A DNA stretch of 49,511 nucleotides. Origin: Clostridiales bacterium (GTDB lineage: Bacteria > Bacillota > Clostridia > Lachnospirales > Lachnospiraceae). Of the stretch, positions 33,516 through 40,871 are shown piece by piece. The stretch's first letter is position 1, and each line of letters opens with the position of its first letter. A program made the translations under genes and the position numbers. The notes beneath the pieces are model-generated. The model ran no database searches. It was not told the DNA's origin and was given only the letters and a program-made list of their open reading frames with translations. Location of the stretch: NCBI GenBank assembly GCA_029006795.1, contig JAQXGQ010000041.1:1-49511 (forward strand). Direction: 5' to 3'.

Positions 33516-35048
33516 ATGGATAACAATCAGTATAATAACAGTAGTAATAGCAGTAATGGCAATAACGATAACAATCAGAACAGAGACAGATTTTATTCTT
33601 ACAACCAGTCCGGGCAGATAGGTAACAGCTACCAGAATAACGGAACCTATCAGAATGGAACCTATCAGAATGGAACCTATCAGAATGGGAGTTATCAGAA
33701 TCAGGGAGCCTATCAAAATGGTGGTTACCAGAACAGCGGTTATCAGAATCAGGGAACTTATCAGAATAACGGAGCCTATCAGAGTAATGCTTACCAGAAG
33801 CCGCCAAAGAAAGAGAAAAAGAAAAAAGAGAGAAAGCCGGGTGGCTTTGGTGTGAAGTTAGCGAAATGTGCAGCATTGGCATTGGTATTTGGTCTTGTAG
33901 CCGGAACGGCATTTGAGGGTGTAAGCTATGCAGCCAGACAACTGCTAGGAGACAGTGGTACTTCCGGTACTGAAAATTCCGGCAGTGTGCTGACGCAGAA
34001 TGATGAAAGTAGTAAGATTGAGGCAACTTCTACCTCATCTACTTATGTGGCAACAGATGTTTCCGATATCGTGGATGAGACGATGCCTTCTATTGTAGCA
34101 ATCACAAATGTGAGCGAGACAGAGTATCGAAGTTTTTGGGGAGGAATGCCGGAGACTTATGAAAGCACCAGCTGCGGTTCAGGTATTATTGTAGGACAGG
34201 ATGATAGTAATTTATATATTGCAACTAATAACCATGTGGTAGACGGTGCAACCAGTCTGACAGTTACTTTCAACGATAATTCTACTGTCAGTGCGGAGAT
34301 TAAGGGAACAGACCCATCCACAGACCTTGCAGTTATCAAAGTAGAATTGTCTAGTGTAGAAGAAGATACGATGAATAATATTAAGGTGGCTACTTTGGGA
34401 AATTCTGAAAGCCTCCGGGTTGGAGAAGCCTGTATTGCCATCGGTAATGCCTTAGGTTATGGACAATCAGTAACTACGGGATGTATCAGTGCCCTAAACC
34501 GTGAAGTGTCAGTATCTGATTCGGCAAGCAACACCAGTTATACGGCAGAACTAATCCAGACAGATGCGGCTATCAATCCTGGTAACAGCGGCGGTGCGCT
34601 GCTTAATGCAACAGGTGAAGTGATTGGTATTAATTCTGTTAAATACTCCGATACTTCTGTGGAGGGGATTGGTTATGCAATTCCAATCAGTACGGCTGCA
34701 CCGATTATTGAGGATCTGATTACCAAAGAAAAAGTGGACAAAGAGGACAGTGCTTATCTTGGTATCGCAGGTGTGGATGTTACCAGTGATGTATCTCAGA
34801 CCTACAATATGCCGTCCGGTGTCTATGTGGCTCAGGTAACGGAAGGCTCAGCTGCAGAGCAGGCAGGTATCATAAAAGGTGATATTATCACAACCTTTGA
34901 CGGAAAAGAGATTGGTTCTATGGAGGAATTATCTAATACGCTGCAGTACTATAAAGCCGGAACTACGGTAGATATTACTGTTTTGAGAGCGTCTAACGGG
35001 GAATATGTGGAGCAGACGATTTCTGTAACACTTGGAAAGAAGATATAA
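33516..35048 (+). CDS. HtrA/DegP-like membrane serine protease with PDZ domain and Tyr-Gln-Asn repeat tail
   Basis: The 510-residue protein has four parts: a cytoplasmic Asn/Gln/Tyr-rich tail (1-95) with about eleven short YQN-type repeats, a basic stretch (KPPKKEKKKKERKPGG), one membrane helix (about 116-138), and an extracellular trypsin-like protease followed by a PDZ domain (about 410-505). The catalytic triad is H240 (NNHVVDG), D270 (STDLAVIK) and S358 (NPGNSGGALL). Such proteases degrade or refold misfolded exported proteins. The repeat tail is far longer than in Bacillus HtrA and may mediate self-association or interaction in the cytoplasm. Start is ATG behind GGAAGGAG. It is monocistronic. 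Confidence 0.93.
   Translation: MDNNQYNNSSNSSNGNNDNNQNRDRFYSYNQSGQIGNSYQNNGTYQNGTYQNGTYQNGSYQNQGAYQNGGYQNSGYQNQGTYQNNGAYQSNAYQKPPKKEKKKKERKPGGFGVKLAKCAALALVFGLVAGTAFEGVSYAARQLLGDSGTSGTENSGSVLTQNDESSKIEATSTSSTYVATDVSDIVDETMPSIVAITNVSETEYRSFWGGMPETYESTSCGSGIIVGQDDSNLYIATNNHVVDGATSLTVTFNDNSTVSAEIKGTDPSTDLAVIKVELSSVEEDTMNNIKVATLGNSESLRVGEACIAIGNALGYGQSVTTGCISALNREVSVSDSASNTSYTAELIQTDAAINPGNSGGALLNATGEVIGINSVKYSDTSVEGIGYAIPISTAAPIIEDLITKEKVDKEDSAYLGIAGVDVTSDVSQTYNMPSGVYVAQVTEGSAAEQAGIIKGDIITTFDGKEIGSMEELSNTLQYYKAGTTVDITVLRASNGEYVEQTISVTLGKKI
33648..33695 (+). repeat. In-frame 15-base tandem repeat in the HtrA-like gene
   Basis: The unit TATCAGAATGGAACC occurs twice exactly (33648-33677) and is followed by a near copy ending GGGAGT. 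Degenerate copies run on to about 33800 and encode the YQN-rich tail. Tandem units of 15 bases allow length change by slippage without loss of frame. Confidence 0.85.
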
Positions 35049-35128
35049 TGAGCGCAAGCGAGCCAGAGAAAGCTCGCTCACTCATGGCGAGCGGCGAATG
35101 CCTATCATGTGCCGGTTTTGCACATGAT
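35048..35128. repeat. Structured intergenic block with two hairpins (possible REP-like element)
   Basis: A first stem pairs ATGAG...AGCGAGC (35048-35063) with GCTCGCT...CTCAT (35072-35085) and starts at the HtrA-like stop. A second pairs ATCATGTGC (35104-35112) with GCACATGAT (35120-35128). The overlapping 69-codon frame here is not credible as a gene. Two designed-looking stems with no T-run suggest a dispersed repeat or a structured 3' end. Confidence 0.55.
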
Positions 35129-35153
35129 ATAATAAAGATAGATTTCCCATCAA

Positions 35154-35190
35154 AAAGAGGGTGTCGTGAAAGATGCCCTCTTTCCGTTTT
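35154..35190 (+). terminator. Terminator after the HtrA-like gene
   Basis: AAAGAGGG (35154-35161) and CCCTCTTT (35176-35183) pair, with further partial pairing inside the loop, followed by a T-rich tail TTTCCGTTTT. Confidence 0.6.
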
Positions 35191-35300
35191 ACGTGAAAAG
35201 TGTTTTGACACAAATATTTTACATGACATTGATATGATTTTTACAGAAAGATGTTAAACTTTTATGCCATGAGTAAACGTAAGGGAGGAGATACCAAAAA

Positions 35301-36077
35301 ATGACGATACAGAAAGAAATTGTGATGGATATTGTAAAACAGGTAAAGACCATGTTTTTAGATAGAGAGGGGTCAGGACAGATACGGGAAAAAGGGCTGG
35401 CAGACTTTGTAACCCAGGTAGATATCAGGGTGCAGGAGTTTGTAAAACAGGCGCTGTATAATGCTTATCCTGAAATGCAGTTTATGGGGGAGGAAAAGGA
35501 CAATAGTGATATTGATTTTTCCGGTGATGTGTGGATTTTAGATCCAGTGGACGGAACCACAAATCTCATTCACGATTTCCGCAATAGTACCTTATCATTA
35601 GCGCTCTGTCAGAAAGGAGAACTGACCTTTGGCATTATCTATCACCCTTATTCGGAGGAAATGTTCTGGGCAGAAAAAGGAAAAGGGGCATGGCTGAATG
35701 AGAGACGGATATCGGTCAGTGACAGAACCAAGATGGAGGATAGTCTGATTTCTATTGGTACGGCACCTTATTACAAAGAGTTAGCGCCGCAAAATTTTAA
35801 AATCTTTGAAAAAGTATTTGTAGATTGTGCGGATATCAGACGGCTAGGCTCTGCGGCTTTAGACCTTGCTTATGTGGCATGTGGAAGAACGGAAGGTTAT
35901 TTTGAACGGAACTTAAAGCCCTGGGATTATGCGGCAGGACTTTTGCTGGTGCAGGAAGCCGGTGGAATGGTAACGGACTTTCTGGGAAATAAAGTAGATT
36001 TTACGGCACCATCAGCTATTGTGGGCAGTAATGGTGCCATTGGAAAAATACTGGTGGAAAAATATTTAAACTGCTAG
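35301..36077 (+). CDS. Inositol-monophosphatase family sugar phosphatase
   Basis: The 258-residue protein has the family's metal-binding motifs: GEEKDNSD near residue 60, WILDPVDGTTNLIHDF near 80 and PWDYAAGLLLVQEAGG near 210. The enzymes hydrolyse inositol phosphates, sugar phosphates or 3'-phosphoadenosine derivatives with magnesium in the cytoplasm. Start is ATG behind GGGAGGAG. It has its own terminator and no obvious partner genes, so the in vivo substrate is open; SuhB/ImpA-like housekeeping use is as likely as a role in sugar metabolism for the glycan. Confidence 0.9.
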   Translation: MTIQKEIVMDIVKQVKTMFLDREGSGQIREKGLADFVTQVDIRVQEFVKQALYNAYPEMQFMGEEKDNSDIDFSGDVWILDPVDGTTNLIHDFRNSTLSLALCQKGELTFGIIYHPYSEEMFWAEKGKGAWLNERRISVSDRTKMEDSLISIGTAPYYKELAPQNFKIFEKVFVDCADIRRLGSAALDLAYVACGRTEGYFERNLKPWDYAAGLLLVQEAGGMVTDFLGNKVDFTAPSAIVGSNGAIGKILVEKYLNC

Positions 36078-36108
36078 GATATCATTTTAAAGAAGATAGT
36101 AAATTGAA

Positions 36109-36153
36109 AATACGGCGGTATTATGCGAAAGACATAATGCCGCCGTATTTTTT
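36109..36153 (+). terminator. Terminator after the inositol-monophosphatase-family gene
   Basis: A 17-bp stem (36109-36125 with 36133-36149, one G-T pair) closes a 7-base loop CGAAAGA and ends in T6. Confidence 0.92.
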
Positions 36154-36163
36154 GTGTGAGGTT

Positions 36164-36235
36164 TTTTACTGTGCTTTTACAAAACTTTTACTGCGATTTG
36201 GTAGAAGGTGTGTTGGTAAAGGGGTATTCTTTTAC
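36164..36235 (+). promoter_or_regulatory. Helically phased TTTTAC repeats upstream of the GntR-type gene
   Basis: TTTTAC occurs at 36164, 36175, 36186 and 36230, so the first three are exactly 11 bases apart and the fourth is four further turns away. The last copy is also one arm of GGTAAA...TTTACC (36215-36236). These look like a protein-binding array over the promoter; no convincing -35/-10 pair was identified. Confidence 0.4.
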
Positions 36236-36239
36236 CTGT

Positions 36240-36254
36240 AGCTGTCAGACAGCT
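36240..36254. promoter_or_regulatory. Perfect 15-bp palindrome, candidate GntR-family operator
   Basis: AGCTGTCAGACAGCT has 7-bp arms around a central A and lies nine bases before the GAGGAG ribosome site of the GntR-type gene. Its GT...AC core fits the usual GntR/HutC half-site style, so autorepression is likely. Confidence 0.6.
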
Positions 36255-36273
36255 TGGAAAATGAGGAGAGCAG

Positions 36274-36987
36274 ATGAAGAAGGTTCTTTGTGAAAATTTA
36301 GCAGATGACTTAAAAGAAAATATAAAAGAAGGAACATGGAAAGTAGGAGAGCGTCTTCCGGGTGAATTAGAACTGGTGCATATATACGGTGTGGGAAGGT
36401 CTACGGTAAGGGAAGCACTTCATATCTTACAAGAGCAGAAAATGATTCAGAAGCGCAATGGGGTGGGCACCTTTGTCATAGCGGCATCTCCGAGAATTGA
36501 TAATCCGCTGCTTCGGTTAGATTCTGTGGGAAAGATGATTACAGCGGCAGGTTATCAGCCTAAAAGTGTGAGATATAAAGTATTTCACACTACGGCAGAT
36601 GATGAGATGGCACAAATGCTGAAACTCGAAAATGGAGAAGCTGTAGTTGTGATTAACAGAGGAAGAACTGCAGACGGACAGGCAGTGGCATTTTCCTACA
36701 ACATTATGCCGGAAAAATATGTGAAAGATGCCTTTGACAGCGGCTTAGAGGAAAGTATTTTTGAAACCATGAAAAAATGCGGTATGAGAATGGAGTACGC
36801 ATTAACAGAAATTTGCGGCATGGATATGCAAAAGAAGTGGGATGCGGCAGCAACAGAATTTTTAGCGGGACCGGTGGTGCTTTTAAAACAGCTTCACTAT
36901 GAGACGGAGGGGCGTCCGGTACTCTACTCTTACGATTATCTGAATACAGAAGTGGTAAAACTTGGAATAAGGAGGGATATGATTTGA
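36274..36987 (+). CDS. GntR-family regulator, HutC subfamily (UTRA domain)
   Basis: The 237-residue protein has the GntR winged helix at its N-terminus (LADDLKENIKEGTWKVGERLPGE, YGVGRSTVREALHILQEQKMIQKRNGVGTFV) and a UTRA-type ligand-binding domain from about 80 on. HutC-type members sense a sugar phosphate, amino acid or related small ligand and repress catabolic genes. It precedes and is co-transcribed with a GDPD-like gene and an ABC importer, so these are probably its targets and their substrate its effector. Start is ATG behind GAGGAGAG. The stop codon overlaps the TTG start of the next gene. Confidence 0.92.
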   Translation: MKKVLCENLADDLKENIKEGTWKVGERLPGELELVHIYGVGRSTVREALHILQEQKMIQKRNGVGTFVIAASPRIDNPLLRLDSVGKMITAAGYQPKSVRYKVFHTTADDEMAQMLKLENGEAVVVINRGRTADGQAVAFSYNIMPEKYVKDAFDSGLEESIFETMKKCGMRMEYALTEICGMDMQKKWDAAATEFLAGPVVLLKQLHYETEGRPVLYSYDYLNTEVVKLGIRRDMI

Positions 36988-37637
36988 ATTGTCTTAATGT
37001 TGCACATGCCGGTTTTGAAGGATTAAAAGCAAATTCTATAGAGTCTGTTTGGGCGGCGGCAAAAATGCCCTTTGATGTCCTTGAGGTGGATGTCAGGAAA
37101 GATGGCAGGAAACTTTATCTGTCCCATGAATTTCGGGGAAATTCGGAAGAATGTGCCGATTTGAAGGACGTATTGGAGTGGGTTCTAAGGGAAGCACCGG
37201 AGAAAAAAATCGGGCTGGATTTAAAGGAGCCGGTGTTTGATGAAACGATGGAGCTCATCAGGGAGTTTAATATGGGAAAGAACATTATTTTTTCGGGAAG
37301 CCTGTTTTTAAAGGATTTACAGAAAGACAGAGCTGGGAGCTGCATTTTTTATAATGTGGAAAACAGTCTGCCGGAGATGGAAAGCCTCAGTGAGGTAGCA
37401 AAAGCAGCAACGTCTTATGGGGCAGATGGCTTAAATATGGATTACCGCATGTTGAATGAAAAAAATATAGAGGAAATAAAGACATTTGGAATTTTGGCAG
37501 CAGTGTGGACGGTGGATGACAAAGACGATATGGAGCGGATGCTTAAAGCAGGAGCAGATAGTATTACAACAAGATATCCGCTGAAATTGGCAGAACTGAT
37601 AAATGCGGAAAGAGATAAGAGTGAAATTTGTATATAG
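36984..37637 (+). CDS. Glycerophosphodiester phosphodiesterase-like (GDPD/TIM-barrel) enzyme
   Basis: TTG 36984 follows GGAGGG by seven bases and overlaps the GntR stop, so the start is clear. The 217-residue product shows the GDPD pattern: VAHAGFEGLKANSIESVWAA, then DVLEVDVRKDG, LSHEF, IGLDLKEP and LAAVWTVDDKDDM. In canonical GDPD the first motif is H-R-G-x-x-x-x-x-x-x-E-N-S/T, but here the arginine is alanine and Asn-Ser keeps the second part; the acid pair E-x-D and second histidine remain. It lacks a signal peptide. It may hydrolyse an imported glycerophosphodiester to sn-glycerol-3-phosphate, or a related cyclic phosphate; the altered motif leaves the activity uncertain. Confidence 0.78.
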   Translation: MNCLNVAHAGFEGLKANSIESVWAAAKMPFDVLEVDVRKDGRKLYLSHEFRGNSEECADLKDVLEWVLREAPEKKIGLDLKEPVFDETMELIREFNMGKNIIFSGSLFLKDLQKDRAGSCIFYNVENSLPEMESLSEVAKAATSYGADGLNMDYRMLNEKNIEEIKTFGILAAVWTVDDKDDMERMLKAGADSITTRYPLKLAELINAERDKSEICI

Positions 37638-37671
37638 ATGATTTGCAGGTTTGGAAAGGAAATAGATTTTT

Positions 37672-38502
37672 ATGAAACGAATTTATGCAGTACTGAAATA
37701 TTTGGTTCTGGCAGTGGTATTAATCTGGACAATATTTCCAATTTATTGGATGTTTTCTCTGGCAATCAGGGATAATGAAGAAATGATGGGAATGGTTTCC
37801 CTTCTGCCCCACAGCTTTACATTAGTACATATACAGGAATTGTTCACGGAAAAGGGGGTTGGGATGGCAATTATAAACAGTCTTGAGGTGGCTGCAGCTT
37901 CTTTAGTAATTGCACTTTTATGTGGTATTCCCTGTGCCTACATATTTTCACGGAAGAGAATAAAATACAGAATGCGTACACCTATGATGGGCTGGGTGCT
38001 ACTTATTCGGGTTTTGCCACCTATTGCATTTGCAATCCCTCTTTATACAATGATGAATTATTTGGGATTGATTGGAACAAAAATTCCGATTATTTTATCA
38101 CATATTCTACTTAATATGCCCTTTATCATATGGTTTCTAATCAGCTTTTTTGCCGGTACGCCGGTTGACATAGAGGAAAGCGCAAGAGTGGACGGCGCGG
38201 GAAACTGGATTGTTTTTTCAAAGATTATTCTGCCCCTTGTGGCACCGGGAATTGCAGCAGTTGCAATTTTATCATTTATGACTTCCTGGAATGAATATCT
38301 TTATGGAGTGATTTTTGTACAGGATCCCCAAGAGTTTACGATACCTCTTGTGCTTTCGACCATGAATTCAGAGCAGGAACTGACCCAGTGGGGAACTGTG
38401 GCAGCAGGAGGTGTAATGTCATTGATACCGATTATCATTTTTGTGATATTTGCCCAGGATTATCTGATTTCTGGTCTGTCAGGCGGAGCGGTAAAAGAGT
38501 AA
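37672..38502 (+). CDS. Sugar-type ABC importer permease (MalG/UgpE family)
   Basis: The 276-residue protein has six membrane helices and the permease-ATPase contact loop EESARVDGAGNWIVFSKIILPLVAPG, the EAA motif of the MalG/UgpE group. Its partner is the MalF-like permease at 39908, encoded after the binding protein. The N-terminal IFPIYWMFSLAIRDNEEMM is also typical. Start is ATG behind GGAAAGGAAA. No ATPase is encoded here, so a shared MsmX/MsmK-like ATPase elsewhere probably powers the importer. Substrate class (oligosaccharide or glycerophosphodiester) is inferred from context only. Confidence 0.92.
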   Translation: MKRIYAVLKYLVLAVVLIWTIFPIYWMFSLAIRDNEEMMGMVSLLPHSFTLVHIQELFTEKGVGMAIINSLEVAAASLVIALLCGIPCAYIFSRKRIKYRMRTPMMGWVLLIRVLPPIAFAIPLYTMMNYLGLIGTKIPIILSHILLNMPFIIWFLISFFAGTPVDIEESARVDGAGNWIVFSKIILPLVAPGIAAVAILSFMTSWNEYLYGVIFVQDPQEFTIPLVLSTMNSEQELTQWGTVAAGGVMSLIPIIIFVIFAQDYLISGLSGGAVKE

Positions 38503-38540
38503 CTTATGAAACATGAAAATGTGCAAAATGGAGGAACAAA

Positions 38541-39878
38541 ATGAAAAAGAAAAAAATTGCAGCATTAACAATGTGTATGACAATGGCAGCGTCTATGATG
38601 ATAGGTTGTGGTTCTGATAGCCAGAGCGCATCTACCGGAAATGAGGCAGAAGAAACGAAGACAGCGGAGACATCCGGAGAAGAAGGAACCGTGACAGAGA
38701 ATCCGGCAAAGGAAAACAAGGTGGCATCGGGTGAAACAGTGAAACTTACTATTGCGGCAAGGGGTGGTTCTCATGTAGATGTTATCAATGCGGTAAAAGA
38801 GAAATTTGAGCAGGAAAATAATGTAGAAATTGAAGTGTTAGGATTAGAGGCAGCAGATTTAAAACAGAAGGTAGCATTAGATGCTATGAATGAGGAAGGA
38901 ACATACGATATTGTTATGATTGATGATCCGGTAATGCCTGAATTTACCGAAAACAATGTTTTGTTAAATCTTACTGCAGAAGGATATGAGGATGACAGTG
39001 ACTTTCTTACAGCTTCTCTTGCTCTTGGTAAAAATCCCTATGGAACAGGTGATACCTATGCACTTCCGTTTTCAGGAAATGTACAGCTTTTGTTCTACAA
39101 CAAAGATGTTTTAGTGGAACTGGGAAAAGAAGTGCCGGAAAGCTGGGCAGAAGTACTTGAGATTAGCCAGGCAGCAAAAGATTCCGGCAAAAACGGATAT
39201 ATCATTCGTGGACAGCAGGGAAATCCAATTGTTTCAGATTATTTGCCGTTACTTTGGGCTTATGGTGGGGATGTGTTTGATGAAAACTGGAATGTAACCG
39301 TAGACTCCACAGAAGCAAAAGAAGCAATGCAGATGTATCTTGATTTACTTGAAACCGGTGCAAATTATGAGAAAAACGATATGGTTTCCTCTATTTCCGG
39401 TGGCAGCAGTACGATGGGATTAGGCTGGCCGTCATGGTTTATTACAGATGGTAGCGCTGCGGCAGATTATGCAGTAATTCCGGCAAAAGCAGAAACAGAA
39501 TCAGAAAGCTATGCTTCCGGTGAAATCGGAAACTGGATGATGGGTATTCCGGCAAACTGCCAGCACAAAGAGATTGCCATTGAATTGTTAAAGTACCTCA
39601 CCAGTGAGGAAGTACAGAGAACAGCCGTGGATGTAGGTGCGGTTCCTACCAGAAATAGTGTATTTGCGGATGCAGAAATTCTTGCGAAATACCCATATTT
39701 AGAAACTCTTCAGGCAGGAACAGAGAATTCTGTTGTAAGACCAAGAACGGCAAAATGGTCTGCTATTGAGGAAGCATACGGAGCAGAACTTTCTAATATT
39801 GTGGCAGGAACCAAAAACATCGAACAGGGACTTGCTGATGCAAAGACAGCGATTGAAGGTATTATGAGCCAGAATTAA
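38541..39878 (+). CDS. Extracellular solute-binding lipoprotein (sugar ABC, family 1)
   Basis: The 445-residue protein starts with a lipoprotein signal (KKKKIAALTMCMTMAASMMIGCGS), so the cysteine near residue 23 is lipidated and the protein is anchored outside. A Glu/Thr-rich linker follows, then the SBP family 1 fold: YDIVMIDDPVMPEF, YALPFSGNVQLLFYNKDVL, WAEVLEISQAAKD and WPSWFITDGSA. It delivers ligand to the flanking permeases. The order permease-binding protein-permease is unusual; most operons put the binding protein first. Ligand might be a maltooligosaccharide or a glycerophosphodiester such as UgpB takes; sequence alone does not decide. Confidence 0.92.
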   Translation: MKKKKIAALTMCMTMAASMMIGCGSDSQSASTGNEAEETKTAETSGEEGTVTENPAKENKVASGETVKLTIAARGGSHVDVINAVKEKFEQENNVEIEVLGLEAADLKQKVALDAMNEEGTYDIVMIDDPVMPEFTENNVLLNLTAEGYEDDSDFLTASLALGKNPYGTGDTYALPFSGNVQLLFYNKDVLVELGKEVPESWAEVLEISQAAKDSGKNGYIIRGQQGNPIVSDYLPLLWAYGGDVFDENWNVTVDSTEAKEAMQMYLDLLETGANYEKNDMVSSISGGSSTMGLGWPSWFITDGSAAADYAVIPAKAETESESYASGEIGNWMMGIPANCQHKEIAIELLKYLTSEEVQRTAVDVGAVPTRNSVFADAEILAKYPYLETLQAGTENSVVRPRTAKWSAIEEAYGAELSNIVAGTKNIEQGLADAKTAIEGIMSQN

Positions 39879-39907
39879 ATCAGAAAATGAGAGGATAGAT
39901 TTAGAAA

Positions 39908-40804
39908 GTGAAAAGTAGCAGGAGAATAGTTACCGTGAAAAAGGAGAAACAGGGATTTGCATATGCAATGACATTACCGGCGATTGTGGTATTGATTGCC
40001 CTAAGCGTATTTCCGTTGGGATATACCATAAAAAACAGTTTTACAGATTACTATTTGTTAGCGCCGGATAAGGCAAAGTGGGTGGGATTTTCTAATTACA
40101 TACAGATTGTAAAAGACCCGTTTTTCCGGCTGACGGTAAAGAATACGCTTTTGTTCACTGTAGTGGGAGTGTTCTTTGAGACTACCCTCGGCATTGTGTT
40201 GGCGGTATTTGCAGACAGCTTTAAAAAGGGAAAAAAATTACTGCGAATACTGTTGATGCTTCCGATGCTGTTACCACCGGTAACTGTGGCATTGGTGTGG
40301 CAGACCATGTTTTCTAATAATAATGGTATCTTGAATCAGATATTGGGATTTATAGGGATGACACCGGTGAACTGGCTGCAGGATGTAAAAACAGCATTGC
40401 CGTCAATTTTAGTGATAGATATCTGGCAGTATACGCCGTTGGCATTTTTGCTTGCATATGCTTCCATTCAGACGGTTTCTACAGAACAGTATGAAGCAGC
40501 TTCCTTAGACGGAGCAAATGGTTGGAAAAGATTCTGGTATATTACTTTGCCAAATATTTTAAGCGGTGTCCGTATGGTGGTATTGCTACGGGTAATAGAT
40601 ACCTTCCGATTGTTTGATAAGGTAAATATTTTGACGAAGGGTGGACCGGCGAACTCCACAGCTACCATTACACAGTATATTTATCAGTATGGAACGAAAA
40701 ACTTCCAGATGGGTTATGCTTCGGCGGCTTCTATGATAATGACAGTGATTGTGGTGTTAATGTCAGCAGTCTATTTAAAACAGTCGTTAAAAGAGATGAA
40801 ATAA
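39908..40804 (+). CDS. Sugar-type ABC importer permease (MalF/UgpA family)
   Basis: The 298-residue protein has six helices and the EAA loop EQYEAASLDGANGWKRFWYITLPNI, as in MalF and UgpA. GTG 39908 follows AGAGGAT by about ten bases and is the preferred start; a second GTG 27 bases downstream is possible. It pairs with the MalG-like protein at 37672. It ends the operon, which is closed by a bidirectional terminator shared with the convergent amylase gene. Confidence 0.92.
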   Translation: MKSSRRIVTVKKEKQGFAYAMTLPAIVVLIALSVFPLGYTIKNSFTDYYLLAPDKAKWVGFSNYIQIVKDPFFRLTVKNTLLFTVVGVFFETTLGIVLAVFADSFKKGKKLLRILLMLPMLLPPVTVALVWQTMFSNNNGILNQILGFIGMTPVNWLQDVKTALPSILVIDIWQYTPLAFLLAYASIQTVSTEQYEAASLDGANGWKRFWYITLPNILSGVRMVVLLRVIDTFRLFDKVNILTKGGPANSTATITQYIYQYGTKNFQMGYASAASMIMTVIVVLMSAVYLKQSLKEMK

Positions 40805-40815
40805 AGAAATAAAAA

Positions 40816-40860
40816 CGTCCGGCAGTGAAGAAAAATTAATTCACTGTCGGACGCTTTTTG
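40816..40860. terminator. Bidirectional terminator between the importer and the GH13 gene
   Basis: CGTCCGGCAGTGAA (40816-40829) pairs with TTCACTGTCGGACG (40840-40853), flanked by A-rich and T5 tracts. Confidence 0.92.
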
Positions 40861-40871
40861 CCTACCGGAAA

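Noticed and set aside
33630-33800. Regularly repeated short units that could suggest a CRISPR-like array
   Set aside because: Units are 15 bases, adjacent without spacers and in frame within a protein gene.
33439-34026. 195-codon minus-strand frame over the HtrA-like gene start
   Set aside because: It is the antisense of the YQN repeat region and gives a low-complexity Asp/Ser/His-rich product with no site for initiation.
35205-35238. TTGACA as promoter of the inositol-monophosphatase-family gene
   Set aside because: No acceptable -10 at a 16-18 base spacing; an alternative promoter nearby could not be chosen.
35048-35257. 69-codon frame directly after the HtrA-like gene
   Set aside because: It lies on three hairpins including a terminator, has no ribosome site and an unnatural composition.
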